Shown in pieces: positions 41,690 through 52,377 of a DNA stretch of 64,000 bases; position 1 is the stretch's first letter, and each line of letters opens with the position of its first letter. The stretch lies in NCBI RefSeq assembly GCF_028640845.1, contig NC_080548.1, positions 12,295,814 to 12,359,813 on the forward strand, written 5' to 3'. The translations under genes were made by a program, and so were the position numbers. Below the pieces are notes generated by a model, which saw only the letters and a program-made list of their open reading frames with translations, made no database searches and was not told the origin of the DNA. This DNA comes from Ahaetulla prasina. Lineage: Eukaryota; Chordata; Lepidosauria; Squamata; Colubridae.

Positions 41690-41985
41690 TTTTATTGGCC
41701 AAGTGTGATTGGACACACAAGGAATTTGTCTTGGTGCATATGCTCTCAGTGTACATAAAAGAAAAGATACGTTCATCAAGGTACAACATTTACAACACAA
41801 CTCCTTAAAGAAATGTTCCTTAATTTTTAGCAGATGGTCTCGTGAGTAGGAAATCCGTAGTGAGTCACAGAGAACAATTAGAAATAAAGAAACAATTAGA
41901 GAGCATTTCACCGAGGCAGCCTTCGTCAGCGCCATCTTGGAATGAAATTCCAAGATGGCGCCGACTTGGAATGCCATCTTGGAAT
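41690..41985 (-). mobile_element. Snake CR1/L3-type LINE 3' end inside CR1
   Basis: AATTTTTATTGGCCAAGTGT then CAAGGAATTTGTCTTGGTGC, the same family as 26276-26575 but with a single AGAATAGAAT in place of an array. Confidence 0.75.
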
Positions 41986-42006
41986 TTGTCTGAAATGGTA
42001 TAGGGT

Positions 42007-42482
42007 TAGGGTTAGGGTGATGGCTAACCTTTTTGCTATTGCATGCCAAAAGCGGGGGGGGAGTGCAGGGGGAATTGCGCGCACATGCCCACACCCATAA
42101 TCCTATGGGTCCCGCCCCTGTGCATGCGCGCACGATCACCCCCCCCCCATGCTCCCTCCACTTTCAGCACGCAATGGCATGGTGGGCCCGGTAGGCCATT
42201 TTTCGCTCTCTTCAGGCGCCAGAACCTTTCTAGAAGGCTGGGGAGGGCGAAAACCGCCTCCCCACCCCAAAGGCCTTCCGGAGGTTGGAAATGGCCTGTT
42301 TGCTGACTTCCGGTGGAACCAGAAGTGCTGTTTTTCGCTCTCCAGAGCCTTTCTAGGAAGCTGGGGAGGGTGAAAATGGCCTTCCCCACCCCTCTGGAGG
42401 CCCTCCAGAGGCTGGAAATGGCCGGTTTGCCAACTTCCGGTCCCACCAATATGGCTGCACGTGCCACCTGTGCCATCACAGT
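42007..42482. mobile_element. hAT element, GGTGATGGCTAACC family
   Basis: Left end GGTGATGGCTAACCTTTTTG, right end CACCTGTGCCATCACAG, imperfect TATAGGGT / TATAGGGC duplication. GC-rich interior with CTGGGGAGGGCGAAAACCG-type blocks. Confidence 0.65.
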
Positions 42483-42552
42483 TATAGGGCTTCCTGTTTG
42501 AGCAGGGGACAGGATGAGAAGACCTCCAAGGTCCCTTCCAACTCTGTTATTC

Positions 42553-42690
42553 TGTTATCCCACCTTTATTACTTTATAAGTAGTTCAAGGTGGTGAACAT
42601 CCATAATATTCCTTTCCTTTTCTTTTTTCCCCCACACAACAACAACCAAGGGAGTTGAGTTGGGCTGAGAGTGAGGGACTGGCCCAAAGA
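42553..42690 (-). mobile_element. CORE/L2-tailed SINE fragment
   Basis: CCCACCTTTATTACTTTATA then GGCTGAGAGTGAGGGACTGG, matching 26690-26905 and 38160-38390. Confidence 0.55.
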
Positions 42691-42910
42691 CTGTAGTAGA
42701 CGAAAGGTCACAGAAGGAAAGAGAAGACTTATTCTTACTCTTAGCACTCAGCTACCTAATCCCCACCATGATCCAGTGCTGAGAATTTCCCAAAAAATTG
42801 ACATTGGAAAAACGGAAATCAATTTTGGAAGCAAGTTCTTTTGCTCAAATTTGGTGAGAACATGGAGGGCAAAACACTTTGCATACATGTAAGTAGTCCT
42901 TGACTTATTT

Positions 42911-42992
42911 TATTTATTTCTATTTTTATTTATTTATTTGTCAAACGCAACAGTATATATAAGTATAAGCATGAAATAACCATTTATTTCAT
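42911..42992 (-). mobile_element. LINE 3' tail
   Basis: A/T tail followed by TGTCAAACGCAACAGTATAT and ATAAGTATAAGCATGAAATA, the same 3' end as 44500-44980. Confidence 0.65.
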
Positions 42993-43303
42993 GCTTAACA
43001 ACCGAGCTCAAAATTTCCATTGCTAAGCAAAGCAGTTGTTAAGACAATTGTGCTTCATTTTATGAGCTTTTTGTTTGCTACAGTTGTTAAGAACTGCAAT
43101 TGCTAAGTGAACCATGTGGCTGTTAAGCAAATCTGACTTCCCTCATTGGCTTTTCTCGTTGGAAGCCAGCAGGGAAGGTCACAAGTGGCGATCACATGAC
43201 CCCGGGATAGTGCAACTGTCATAGATCCATGCTGGTTCACAAGTGCCTGAATTTTGATCACGGGACCATGGGGATGCTGCAACAGTATGGAAACCAGTTG
43301 TGT

Positions 43304-44336
43304 TGAAGCAGGACCCCAATGCTTTATAATACAAGTGCTTTATGTTTATTTGTTAGGATTATAACAAGATGTATTAGAAATAGAAGTCGACATGTCACAT
43401 AAAAGCAGAAGTATACCATTGGGCAGGTATGTGGTGTTGCAAGCTTTCAGGAAAGTGCAGAAATATTTCTACAAACTGTTCTTTGTAACCTGTTCCAGTA
43501 ACTATGTGGCAAAGAGGGGGCATCGGGAGTAACATGTGTATCCAGAAGGTGTATGATAAGAGTAGACCATATATGGGCTTTTGTTTGTTTCAACCAATTA
43601 GGATAACTTCTTCTTTTTTCTTATGGCAATGTCTGTAACCAAAAGTATAAAAGATTGTTGTGTCTCGTCCGATCTCACCACAGCCGGGGCCTTCTTATCT
43701 GCTTCCGAACACGGAGGAATGTCCTAGTATGCCTCCCGGCCCCAGCCCTGGCTCCATGCCCAGACAGGCTGAAGAGGAGGAAGTATCTCCAGCCCCCAGC
43801 TCTGGCTCCATGCCCAGGCAAACGGAGCAACTAGACCCCTCCCCCTCCCCCACAGCATGTGAGCCGGAGGGAGGTCAATTGCCAACAGCTGCAGACTGGA
43901 GTGACCCTCGCGTCAGAAGACTTGATAGACGGAGGCAACAGAAGGAAGGGAGGGGCAGGCCTGGATAAGTGCTGAGTCATGGAGCCACACCCCATGGCCT
44001 ATATAAAGGACCTGCTTTCTGGCATTCTCTGAGTCAGGCAAAGTCTAAACATATCTTGCTGAAGTCACTTTCTGGTCTCCTGCCTGCCCTGAGGACTTTG
44101 CTAGGACTTTGGCAGAGCTGCAGAGGCACGCCTGATTCGGATTTCCCTGACCCGGCCGTCAGCGGAGGAGTGGGACACGACAAAGATTATGCTTAAGCCT
44201 TGCTCGAGGCTCAGACCTTTGGTTTCCACATGAGTGGGGGTCTGTGTCCTATTTGCGCAAATAATAAATTAATTCTTGTTTCTCAAATCCTTCGTGGTAT
44301 TGTCTCCTCGCTTTAAGACGTAAGTTTTCTACAACA
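43304..44336 (+). mobile_element. ERV-type solo LTR, split by another LTR
   Basis: TGAAGCAGG..CTACAACA with an exact 4-bp duplication GTGT (43300-43303, 44337-44340). The empty-site sequence in other MITE copies supports the junction. TATA box TATAAAA at 43646-43652, AATAAA at 44263-44268. About 500 bp without the inner LTR. A 4-bp duplication suits gamma-type endogenous retroviruses. No viral genes are present. Confidence 0.75.
43656..44182 (+). mobile_element. Solo LTR, 527-bp family, copy 4
   Basis: 527 bp, exact AAGAT duplications (43651-43655, 44183-44187). TATA box at 44000-44007, open frame to 43968. It landed within a few bases of the TATA box of the host LTR. Confidence 0.9.
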
Positions 44337-44395
44337 GTGTCACTTTTTTCGTTGCTGTTGTAACTTCAAACGGTCACTAAATGAATGGTTGTAAG

Positions 44396-45026
44396 CAGTG
44401 GCGGGATTCAGCCAGTTCTCTCCAGATTGGACGAACTGGTAGCAGCGACTGCAGGAGGCTCTGCCCACCCGCCCGGATGTAATGCACGAGCACTGCACAT
44501 TCATTTTTTTTATTTATTTTTTTTAATTTATTTTGTCAAAAACAACAATATATATAAGTATAAGCATGAAATAAACACACAACATGAATACAACCAAAGG
44601 GATCATTAGGACAGGAACGGTAGGCACGCTGGTGCTCTTATGCACGTCCCTTACAGACCTCTTAGGAATAGGGTGAGGTCAACAGTAGACAGTCTTAGGT
44701 TAAAGTTTTGGGAATTTTGGGGTGAGACCACAGAGTCAGGTAGTGCATTCCAGGCGTTAACAACTCTGTTACTGAAGTCATATTTTCTACAATCGAGATT
44801 GGAGCGGTTCACTTTAAGTTTAAATTTACTGTGTGTTCCTGTATTGTTGTGGTTGAAGCTGAAGTAGTCTTCGACAGGAAGGACATTGTAGCAGATGATG
44901 TAGCAGATGTAGCACATGCTCAGAAAAGTGTGGTTATGCGCAGAGGTGCTGCGTGCGAGTGAAGCTAGCGCGCACACGCGCTCACATTTGCAAACCGGTA
45001 GGGAAGGTAAGTGAATCCCACCTCTG
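44396..45026 (+). mobile_element. hAT element, CAGTGGCGGGATTCA, interrupted
   Basis: Ends CAGTGGCGGGATTCA / GTGAATCCCACCTCTG, exact GTTGTAAG duplication (44388-44395, 45027-45034). Contains a LINE in reverse. Confidence 0.9.
44500..44980 (-). mobile_element. CR1/Rex1-like LINE 3' end
   Basis: Minus frame 44651-44977 includes FKLKVNRSNLDCRKYDFSNR then VVNAWNALPDSVVS, the typical last part of a LINE reverse transcriptase. The UTR has TATATATAAGTATAAGCATG and an A/T tail. Confidence 0.7.
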
Positions 45027-45269
45027 GTTGTAAGTGAGGATTACCTGTAATCTCCTGAGGTCTACATCAGATTACTTATAATTAAAAGTATCTATAAGAA
45101 TAAAATAATTTCATGGTAACCTACCCTAATATGATGCCTTCAAGGTGACTTGAAACTACTACACAAAACATCCTCCAGTGAGGATGCTTGGTTTATAGCA
45201 GGGTTGTCCAAACCTGGCAGATTTAAGATTTGTGGATTTCAACTAAAAAAGAGGCTAAAACATATGAAG

Positions 45270-46572
45270 ATCGGTTGCAGGAACTGGGTATGTCTAGTTT
45301 AATGAAAAGAAGGACCAGGGGAGACATGAATATGAATGAATGAATGAATATTTTAATTTGTATACCGCCCTTCTCCCGAAGGACTCAGGGCGGTGAACAG
45401 GCAAATAAAATACAGATACACACAATAGTTAAAAACATCCCTTAAAAAACTAATTTAAATTTGCCCAAATGTTAAAATAACACACTCCCCCATAAAATTA
45501 CAAAACTTTAAAAACCCATCAAATCCAATTAAAATTCAAAGTTAAAAATCAAGCTAGTTCAGCCATGCGAAATAAATAAGTTTTAAGTTCGCGGCGAAAG
45601 GTCCTAAGGTCAGGTAATTGCCGAAGTCCGAGGGGAAGTTCATTCCACAGGGTCGGAGCCCCCACAGAGAAGGCCCTCCCCCTGGGGGCCGCCAGTCGAC
45701 ACTGTTTGGCTGACGGCACCCTGACGAGTCCCACTCTGTGGGAGCGCACCGGACGATGGGAGATAGAGGCCGGCAGTAGACGGTCCCGTAGATAGCCCAG
45801 TCCTAAGCCATGGAGCGCTTTAAAGGTGGTAACCAATACCTTGAAGCGCACCCGGAAAACAACAGGTAGCCAGTGCAGTCTGCGCAGGATAGGTGTTATG
45901 TGGGAGCTCCGAACCGCTCCCTCAATAACCCGCGCAGCCGCATTCTGAACTAGCTGAAGTCTCCGGGTACTCTTCAAGGGGAGCCCCATGTAGAGAGCAT
46001 TGCAGTAGTCCAGGCGAGAGGTAACGAGAGCATGAGTGACTGTGCATAAGGCATCCCGGCCCAGGAAGGGACACAGCTGGCGGATCAGGCGAACCTGATA
46101 AAAAGCTCTCCTGGAGACGGTCGCCAAATGATCTTCAAAGGACAACCGACCATCCAGGAGCACGCCCAAGTTGCGTACCTTCTCCATCGGGGCCAATGAC
46201 TCACCCCCGACAGACAGCCGCATCTGCAGCTGACTGTACCGAGGTGCCGGCATCCACATGATAGCAGTGTTCCAATATCTCAGGGGTTGCCACAAAGAAG
46301 AGGGAGTCAAGCTATTCTCCAAAGCACCTGAGGGTAGAACAAGAAGCAATGGGTGGAAACTAATCAAGGAGAGAATCAATTTAGAACTAAGGAGAAATTT
46401 CCTGACAGTTAGAACAATCAATTAGTGGAACAACTTGCCTCCAGAAGTTGTGAATGCTCCAATAGTGGAAATTTTTAAGAAGATGTTGGATAACCATTTG
46501 TCTGAAATGGTGTAGGGTTTCCTGCCTGGGCAGGGGGTTGGACTAGAAGACCTCCAAGGTCCCTTCCAACCC

Positions 46573-46575
<3 letters not shown>
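45270..46575 (+). mobile_element. CR1 3' end interrupted by L2
   Basis: Left part GAAAAGAAGGACCAGGGGAG to 45329, resuming at 46256 with ACATGATAGCAGTGTTCC and running through GAAACTAATCAAGGAGAGAA to CCTCCAAGGTCCCTTCCAAC, the CR1 3' terminus. Confidence 0.85.
45330..46255 (-). mobile_element. L2-group LINE 3' end inside CR1
   Basis: Within minus frame 45549-46421 the L2 portion is uninterrupted: VRNLGVLLDGRLSFEDHL, ALVTSRLDYCNALYMGLP, LHWLPVVFRVRFKVL and WNELPLGLRQLPDLRTFR. Flanked by ACATGA duplications (45324-45329, 46256-46261). The N-terminal residues of that frame come from antisense CR1. 5' truncated, so inactive. Confidence 0.9.
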
Positions 46576-46645
<70 letters not shown>

Positions 46646-46646
46646 G
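46574..46646. repeat. (TTG)n(TTA)n microsatellite at a CR1 3' end
   Basis: About 10 GTT then about 13 ATT units directly after the CR1 terminus. Confidence 0.95.
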
Positions 46647-46659
46647 TTATTATTACTCC

Positions 46660-46731
46660 ATGGCTGGCTGAGGAATTCTGGGAATTGAAGTTCACAAGTC
46701 TTAAAGTTGCCAAGTATGGAGACCCTTGGTT
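46660..46731. mobile_element. Right arm of palindromic MITE
   Basis: GGCTGGCTGAGGAATTCTGG to GGAGACCCTTGG; no left arm. Confidence 0.65.
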
Positions 46732-46735
46732 TATA

Positions 46736-47134
46736 CAGGCAGTCTTCGACTTATGACCACAATTGAGCCCAAAATTTCGGCTGTTAAGTGAGACATTTGT
46801 GAAGTGAGTTTTGCCCCATTTTACGACCTTTCTTGCCTGAGTTATTAAGTGAATCACCGCAGTTGATAAGTTAGTGACTTGGTTGTTAAGTGAATCTGGC
46901 TTCCCCATTGGTTTTGCTAATCAGAAGGTCGCCAAAGGGGATCACGTGACCCCGGGACACTGCAACCGTCATAAGTATGAACCCGTTGCCAAGCATCTGA
47001 ATTTTGATCACATGATGATGGGGAGGCTGCCAAGGTCATAACTGTGAAAAGCGGTCATAAGTCCCTTTTTTCAGTGTTGATGTAACTTTGAATGGTCACT
47101 AAATGAACTGTTGTAAATCGAGGACTACCTGTAC
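46736..47134 (-). mobile_element. Complete pogo-like MITE
   Basis: TACAGGCAGTCTTCGACTTA to AATCGAGGACTACCTGTA, about 400 bp, uninterrupted. A good reference copy for the family here. Confidence 0.85.
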
Positions 47135-47183
47135 TATGGATTTTATCCACAGATTTACCTTAATCTTTTTGTTTGTTTGTTAT

Positions 47184-47898
47184 ACAGGTAGTCCTTGACT
47201 TACAACTACAACTGGGGCCAGTATTTCCATTGCTAAGCAAGATGGTTTTAAAGTGAGTCGTGCCATTTTTTTACAATCTTTTTTTGCTGCAGTTGTTAAG
47301 CAAACTCCCTGCATGTGTTAAGTGAATCACACGGTGATTGAGCGAATCTGGCTTCCCCTAATATAGCTTTTTGGAAGCTGGCTGGGAAGGTTGCAAATAG
47401 CGATCACATGACCCCTCCCCCCCCCCCAGGATGCAGCAACCCAATACATGCCGATGGCCAAGAGCCCAAATTTTGATCATGTGACCATGGAGGGGCTGTA
47501 ACAGTTGTAAGTACGAGGATCAGACATAGCTCATTTTTTTTTCATTGGCATTGTAACTTTGAATGGTCGTTAAACAAATGGTTGTAACTTGTAAGCAGTG
47601 GTGGGTTTCAAAATTTTTAACTACCAGTTCTGTGGGTGTGGCTTGGTGGGCGTGGCTTGGTGGGCACGGCAGGGGAAGGATACCGTAAAATCTCCATTCC
47701 CACCCCACTCCAAGGGAAAATCCCCATTTCCTCCCGATCAGCTGGGACTCGGGAGGCAGAGAATAGATGTGGGGAGGCCAGTCAGAATTTTTACTACCGG
47801 TTCTCCGAACTACTCAAAATTTCCGCTACCGGTTCTCCAGAACTGGTCAGAACCCGCTGAAACCCACCTCTGGTTGTAAGTCAAGGACTATCTATATC
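47184..47898 (-). mobile_element. Pogo-like MITE interrupted by hAT
   Basis: TACAGGTAGTCCTTGACTTA start; the last 25 bases (GTTGTAAGTCAAGGACTATC) follow the hAT insert. Confidence 0.85.
47596..47872 (+). mobile_element. hAT element, CAGTGGTGGGTTTCA family
   Basis: Ends CAGTGGTGGGTTTCA / TGAAACCCACCTCTG, duplication CTTGTAAG / GTTGTAAG. Same family as 16876-17149. Confidence 0.9.
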
Positions 47899-47963
47899 TC
47901 AAAGCTAATGTCCCAGGAGGGAAAAAAACTCAAAAGTGGTGATGGGACAGACATTAGCTAGAT

Positions 47964-48517
47964 CAGGGATGTCAAACTCAAGGCCTGTGGATCTGGCCTG
48001 CAGGGTGCTTAGATCTGGCCCATGGGGCCACCCTGGAAACTGTTAGATCCGATGATGGAAGAGACGGACACAGCTCTTTCAGTAACAACAGCTCTTTATT
48101 AGTAGACCAGTACAACCCAACAGAGTGCTAGTATGGCAGCGTCCTCTTTTATAGAGGGCTGCCAGACAGCTTAACCAATGAAATTCAAGTACTTTCCTGC
48201 CTTTCTGGAGGACCTGAGTGAAAACTATAGCACACTCCTTAAATGGTACATAACAGAAACAGCAAGGGACCAGCCCACGGTGCCTCTGCCAGCGAAAACA
48301 GAGCTCTGTTTTTGCTGGCAGAAGGTTGCAGGAAGCTGCCACAGCCAGAAACGGAACCCAATTTCACTAGGCAGAGCTTTCGGCCCACCACAGGCACCCC
48401 CGACACAAGTGACATCAAGTTGGCCACACTCACCCTGGCCACACACGCCTGCCCCCCCCCCCGCGAGGTCAAACACAACCCTGATGTGGCCCTAAATGAA
48501 ATAGTTTGACACCCCTA
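47964..48517. mobile_element. hAT element (CAGGGATGTCAAACT) with solo LTR inside
   Basis: Ends CAGGGATGTCAAACTCAAGG and TAGTTTGACACCCCT, duplication AGCTAGAT / AGTTAGAC. Interior as in 2085-2963. Confidence 0.8.
48041..48255 (-). mobile_element. Solo LTR, gypsy-like
   Basis: 215 bp, TGTTA..TAACA ends, exact GAAAC duplications (48036-48040, 48256-48260). On the minus strand: TATA-like CTATAAAA, then AATAAAGAGCTGTTGTTACT, close to TTAAAGAGCTGTTGTCACT of the 29086 LTR. A distant relative of the gypsy element. Confidence 0.85.
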
Positions 48518-48570
48518 AGTTAGACGAACTACTCTGAAGACATTATGGAACATTTGGATACAACTAAAAC

Positions 48571-49055
48571 CAGGGGTGAGATTCAAAAATGTTAGCAAGG
48601 GGTTCTCTGCCTGGTTACTGGGTGGGTGTGGCCATGGGGCTGTTTTTGACCTCCCCAGGCTCCGGAGGCTTTCTTCAGGCCTAGGGGAGGGTGAAAACAG
48701 CCTCCCCGGACTCCGGAAGCCCTCCAGAGGCTGGAAACAGGCCCATTTCCAGAATTCTGGTACTTCTGGTAGGCCCGCTTTTCACCCTCCCCAGGCTCTG
48801 GAAGCTCTCCTCGAACCTTCAGGAGGGCAAAAATGGCCTCCCCCGGGCTCCAGGGGCCTCTGGAATTTCCAGGAGGCCCTTTTTTTACCCTCCTGGAGCC
48901 TCCACGCAGGTGCTGCACTTTCTTAGCATCCAAAACAGGCCACGTGGAGACTCCTGGGAGGGGAGGAGCAGGGTGGGAGAGGTCCTTAAAACTACCAATT
49001 AAAATTTATATCCAGTTCTCCCGAACCGGTCCAAAACGTCTGAATCCCACCCCTG
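48571..49055. mobile_element. hAT element, CAGGGGTGAGATTCA family
   Basis: Ends CAGGGGTGAGATTCA / TGAATCCCACCCCTG, duplication ACTAAAAC / ACTAGAAC. GC-rich interior shared with 399-1226. Confidence 0.85.
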
Positions 49056-49111
49056 ACTAGAACCTAAAGTTGTTTATGGAGATTCTAAGTCATCCAGGTC
49101 ATAGTTATCTC

Positions 49112-49619
49112 TTTTTTTTTTAATAAAAGTTTTTATTTTTTCACAACAGAAAAAGAAAACGCATCAAACAGTTACAATGTGCTGAAGGGGTGTTTACATA
49201 TCTTCTTGTGCAAACTCAAAATAAACTTCTCTTTCCTACATATATTTTATATTGTCTTTTCTAACATATCTTTGCTTCCAACCAATGGTAAAATAAATCC
49301 CATATTTTATAATATTGCTTATCTTCTTGTTCTCTAATTTCAAATGTCAGTTTACTCATCTCTGCACATTCCATCATCTTCCTAATTATTTCGTCTTGCA
49401 AAGGTAATTTCTCATTTTTCCAATTTTTAGCAAACACAATCCTAGCTGCTGTAATAATATTCACAATCAGATATTTTATATCTCTAGTATATATCTCAGG
49501 TATAATTCCCAACAGAAAGACTTCTGGCTTAAAATCTATGTGTTTTTTTAATCATTTTCTCCAACCACGTGTGTATTTAAGTCCAATATCTTTTCACTTT
49601 AACACATGTCCACCAAGGA
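49112..49619 (-). mobile_element. L1 LINE 3' end
   Basis: Minus frame 49261-49512 contains IVNIITAARIVFAKNWKNEK and MMECAEMSKLTFEIREQ, the C-terminus of L1 ORF2. 12-bp duplication CATAGTTATCTC (49100-49111, 49620-49631) and a T-run at the tail end. 5' truncated, 508 bp. Confidence 0.85.
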
Positions 49620-49806
49620 CATAGTTATCTCAAAGATGCTTTTTTTATCAAAGGCAACTGGACTGGGTTTTGTTCCTTGAGGAAGAAGAAGAAAACATTT
49701 CACTTCTCATTCAAAAAACTTTCATCCGTTGTGACTGGATGGTGGAGGGATGGAAGGATAGGTTCTGACAGGATGGTGGAGAGGTAGTGGAAGGATTGAA
49801 GTCAGC

Positions 49807-50063
49807 CAGGGGTGAAATGCTCCCAGTTCAGACCGGATCGCCCGATCCAATAGCGATGGCGGCGGGAAAGCTTTTTTCCTCTGGCGATCCTAGCTAAGTT
49901 GCCTGATCATCACAGGCTTTTAAAAGCCGAAGTGGTTATAGGAAAAATGCTTTTAAAAGTTAAAAAAAAAAAAAAAGTTGGTCACGCCCACCCAGTCATA
50001 TTACCCCCTCCACCAAGCCACGCCCACAGAATCGGTAGTAACAAATTTTACATTTCATCCTTG
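49807..50063 (+). mobile_element. hAT element, CAGGGGTGAAATGC family
   Basis: Ends CAGGGGTGAAATGC and ACATTTCATCCTTG, duplication AAGTCAGC / AACTCAGC. Contains CTTTTAAAAG foldback pieces shared with 51128-51540 and 63007-63454. Confidence 0.8.
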
Positions 50064-50109
50064 AACTCAGCTGGTTGTTAGCGTTCTTTCTGAGAGCCGT
50101 TGAGGCCAC

Positions 50110-50310
50110 TTGGGGGTTTATCTGTGCCCTCCGGGTAGAAGTCTATGGAGATTCTCAGTCATCCAGGTCATGGTTGTCCCAAAGGTGCTTTTTCAAGAGG
50201 CAACTGGACTTTCTCATTTTTCTTTGAAGATGTTTCGCTTCTCATCCAAGAAGCTGAAGAAGCCAGAAAGTCCAGTTGACTCTTGAAAAAGAACCTTTGG
50301 GACCTGAGGG
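50110..50310. repeat. Unclassified dispersed repeat
   Basis: ATGGAGATTCTCAGTCATCC and GATGTTTCGCTTCTCATCCA recur, diverged, at 49075-49111 and 49632-49740 around the L1. A short inverted portion (GAGGCAACTGGACTTTCT and AGAAAGTCCAGTTGACTC) could fold. Confidence 0.55.
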
Positions 50311-51127
50311 TAGAACTTAAGAAGGTGCCTTCAGTGGAGCTGGACCACTAGAACCAACCATGCCCACAACTAACTGATAGGGTAGGGACCCATTGAAGTT
50401 TCAAAGGAGAGCTTTCAGCCTATAGCTGTAGTTACTGCCTTCTGGAGGAGCTCTAGCATGAAGCTCCGCAATCATATGCCCTTGTGTCCACCCACACTTA
50501 TTGCAACGTCCAAAGTTGTACTTAGGGTGGCTACGCTGCGGTCCAAGGCAGCTTCGTTTTCCAAGCCTTCTTCATGGGTGTGTGATCTCTTGATCTTCAG
50601 ATAATCTCCGTGTTTGATCCAAATTAATTAACTTCGTTTTTGCAATCACAGAAAAATAGCTCCCTTTGTGATTTGGCAAGCTCTGCTGAGGTCCGTAGGA
50701 GTTTATCTCTCTTTATAACTCCCCTGATAGGACAAATCAAGAAGAACATTTAGAATGATCTGGCTTGTATTACGCCAATCCTGAGAAGATGGCTGATTCC
50801 AAACTGAAAAACAAGGTGTAGATTTTGCACAAAGGTTTGGGACAAAATCTCCTTCAAGCCAAGGTTGACTGAGCATGCAGATCTGTCCATGTACTTGTAG
50901 AGCTACCTGTATGTAGACGCTGAGTATCCTTCCTTCTTTTGACTCCCCAGCATAACCTACAGACCTGAAATTCCCTGATAAAATCCCAGCCAAATACTAG
51001 CCCTCCTTATCTTCAAAACTCAGACAAAGTCTAGTTAAGTTTTACCAGCTGCTGAGGCACCTTATAGTTTGAAAATGTCCTGTTTCATTGGTCTCTTCTG
51101 CCAGAAACCTGTCTTTTCATTTACTCT
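50311..51127. other. No gene recognised
   Basis: Frames here are short and domain-free. Confidence 0.45.
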
Positions 51128-51540
51128 CAGGGGTGAAATTCTCCCGGTTCGGACGATGGCAGCAGGTGGTTCGGAGAACTGGTAGCAAAAATCCCTGCCC
51201 CTCCCCCGCCTATGCCCAGCTGAGCCACGCGATCATCAGAGGGTTTTTTTTTTTACTTTTAAAAGCATTTTTTCTACCACCGAAAAAATGCTTTTAAAAG
51301 TAAAAAAAAAAAGTCTCTGATGATCGCGTGGCTCAGCTGGGATCACCAGAACCCAGATCACCAGAACCCTTTAGAAGCATTTTTTCCTGCAGTCTCTTTG
51401 GCCAAAGAGGTTGTAGAAAAAATTCTTTTAAAAGTAAAAAAAAAAATAATGTTGGCCACACCCACCCAGTCATATTACCATCCCCCCCACCAAGCCACGC
51501 CCACAGAACCAGTAGTAACAAATTTTACATTTCACTCCTG
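51128..51540 (+). mobile_element. hAT element with poly-A/T foldback centre
   Basis: Ends CAGGGGTGAAATTCTCC and ACATTTCACTCCTG. Inside, TACTTTTAAAAGCATTTTTT and its inverse, and GATGATCGCGTGGCTCAGCT against AGCTGAGCCACGCGATCATC, form long stems. No clean flanking duplication. Confidence 0.7.
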
Positions 51541-51621
51541 CTCCACCTGAAGTCAGAGCAGTTTGGGAAGGATTATTTTGGCTACAATTGAATGAAAGGG
51601 ATTAACCCCAAATAAAAAGTC

Positions 51622-52368
51622 AAGGTAGTCCTCGACTTACAACAGTTCATTTAGTGACCATTCAAAGTTACAAAATCACTGAAAAGAGTGATTTTATGAC
51701 TGTTGTAGCATCCCCAAGGTTATGTGATCAAAATTCAGATACTTGGCAACTGGTTCATATTTATGACGGTTCCAGTGTCCCGGGGTCATGTGATCCAGTG
51801 GTGAAATCCTCCACGGATTGCCACCGGTTCGCTGCCCACGTAGGCCAAAAAGCACATAGTGCACGCATGCACATTATACACCAAATGCATGCTGCATGCG
51901 CATGCATGCAAAGTGCATGCCAAATGTGCGCTTCGCGTGGAAAAAGAAGGCTTAAGAAGGTAAGTAGAACAGCAAGTGGGGGAACAGCTGTGCGAATATA
52001 AATTGAGCAGCACAGCTGATTGTCGGAAATACCAGTTCGTACGAACCGGTAGCTTCTTTTTACTACCAGTTTGCCTGAACTGGTAGGTTTTTTTTACTAC
52101 CGGTTCGCCCGAATCAGTAGTTTTTATCACTACTGGTTTGCCTGAACCGGTGCGAACCGGTAGCATTTCATCCCGATGTGATCCCCTGGTGTGAGCTTCT
52201 GACAAGCAATCAATGGGGAAGCCTGATTCATTTAACAACCATATTACTAAATTAACAATTTAACAATTTTGGCAAGAAAGGTCTTAAAATGGGGCAAAAC
52301 AACAACTATCTGATTTAGCCACAGAAATTTTGGACTCAATTGTGGTCGTAAGTGGAGGACTACCTGTA
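51622..52368 (+). mobile_element. Pogo-like MITE interrupted by hAT
   Basis: AGGTAGTCCTCGACTTACAA start; GTCGTAAGTGGAGGACTACC end. Confidence 0.8.
51796..52175 (+). mobile_element. hAT element, CAGTGGTGAAATCC family
   Basis: Ends CAGTGGTGAAATCC and AGCATTTCATCCCG, exact ATGTGATC duplication (51788-51795, 52176-52183). The right part holds three or four ACTACCGGTT(C/T)GCC repeats. Confidence 0.85.
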
Positions 52369-52377
52369 TTGTGTATT

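Larger units (their letters stand above)
41490..42556 (+). mobile_element. CR1 3' end with two insertions
   Basis: CR1 blocks AAACTAATCAAGGAGAGAAG and CCAGAAGTTGTGAATGCTCC (41540-41690), TGTCTGAAATGGTATAGGGT (41989-42008) and AAGACCTCCAAGGTCCCTTC (42518-42537) are in order, separated by an L3-type LINE and a hAT element. Confidence 0.8.
42899..45048 (-). mobile_element. Pogo-like MITE hosting a stack of insertions
   Basis: MITE pieces: 42899-42910, 42993-43303, 44337-44395 and 45027-45048 (GTAAGTGAGGATTACCTGTA). Between them lie a LINE tail, an ERV-type LTR with an inner solo LTR, and a hAT element with an inner LINE. Together the pieces make about 400 bp. Confidence 0.8.

Noticed and set aside
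46543..46908. 121-codon minus frame with an I/T-rich run
   Set aside because: Crosses a pogo-like MITE, a MITE arm and the (TTG)n(TTA)n array.
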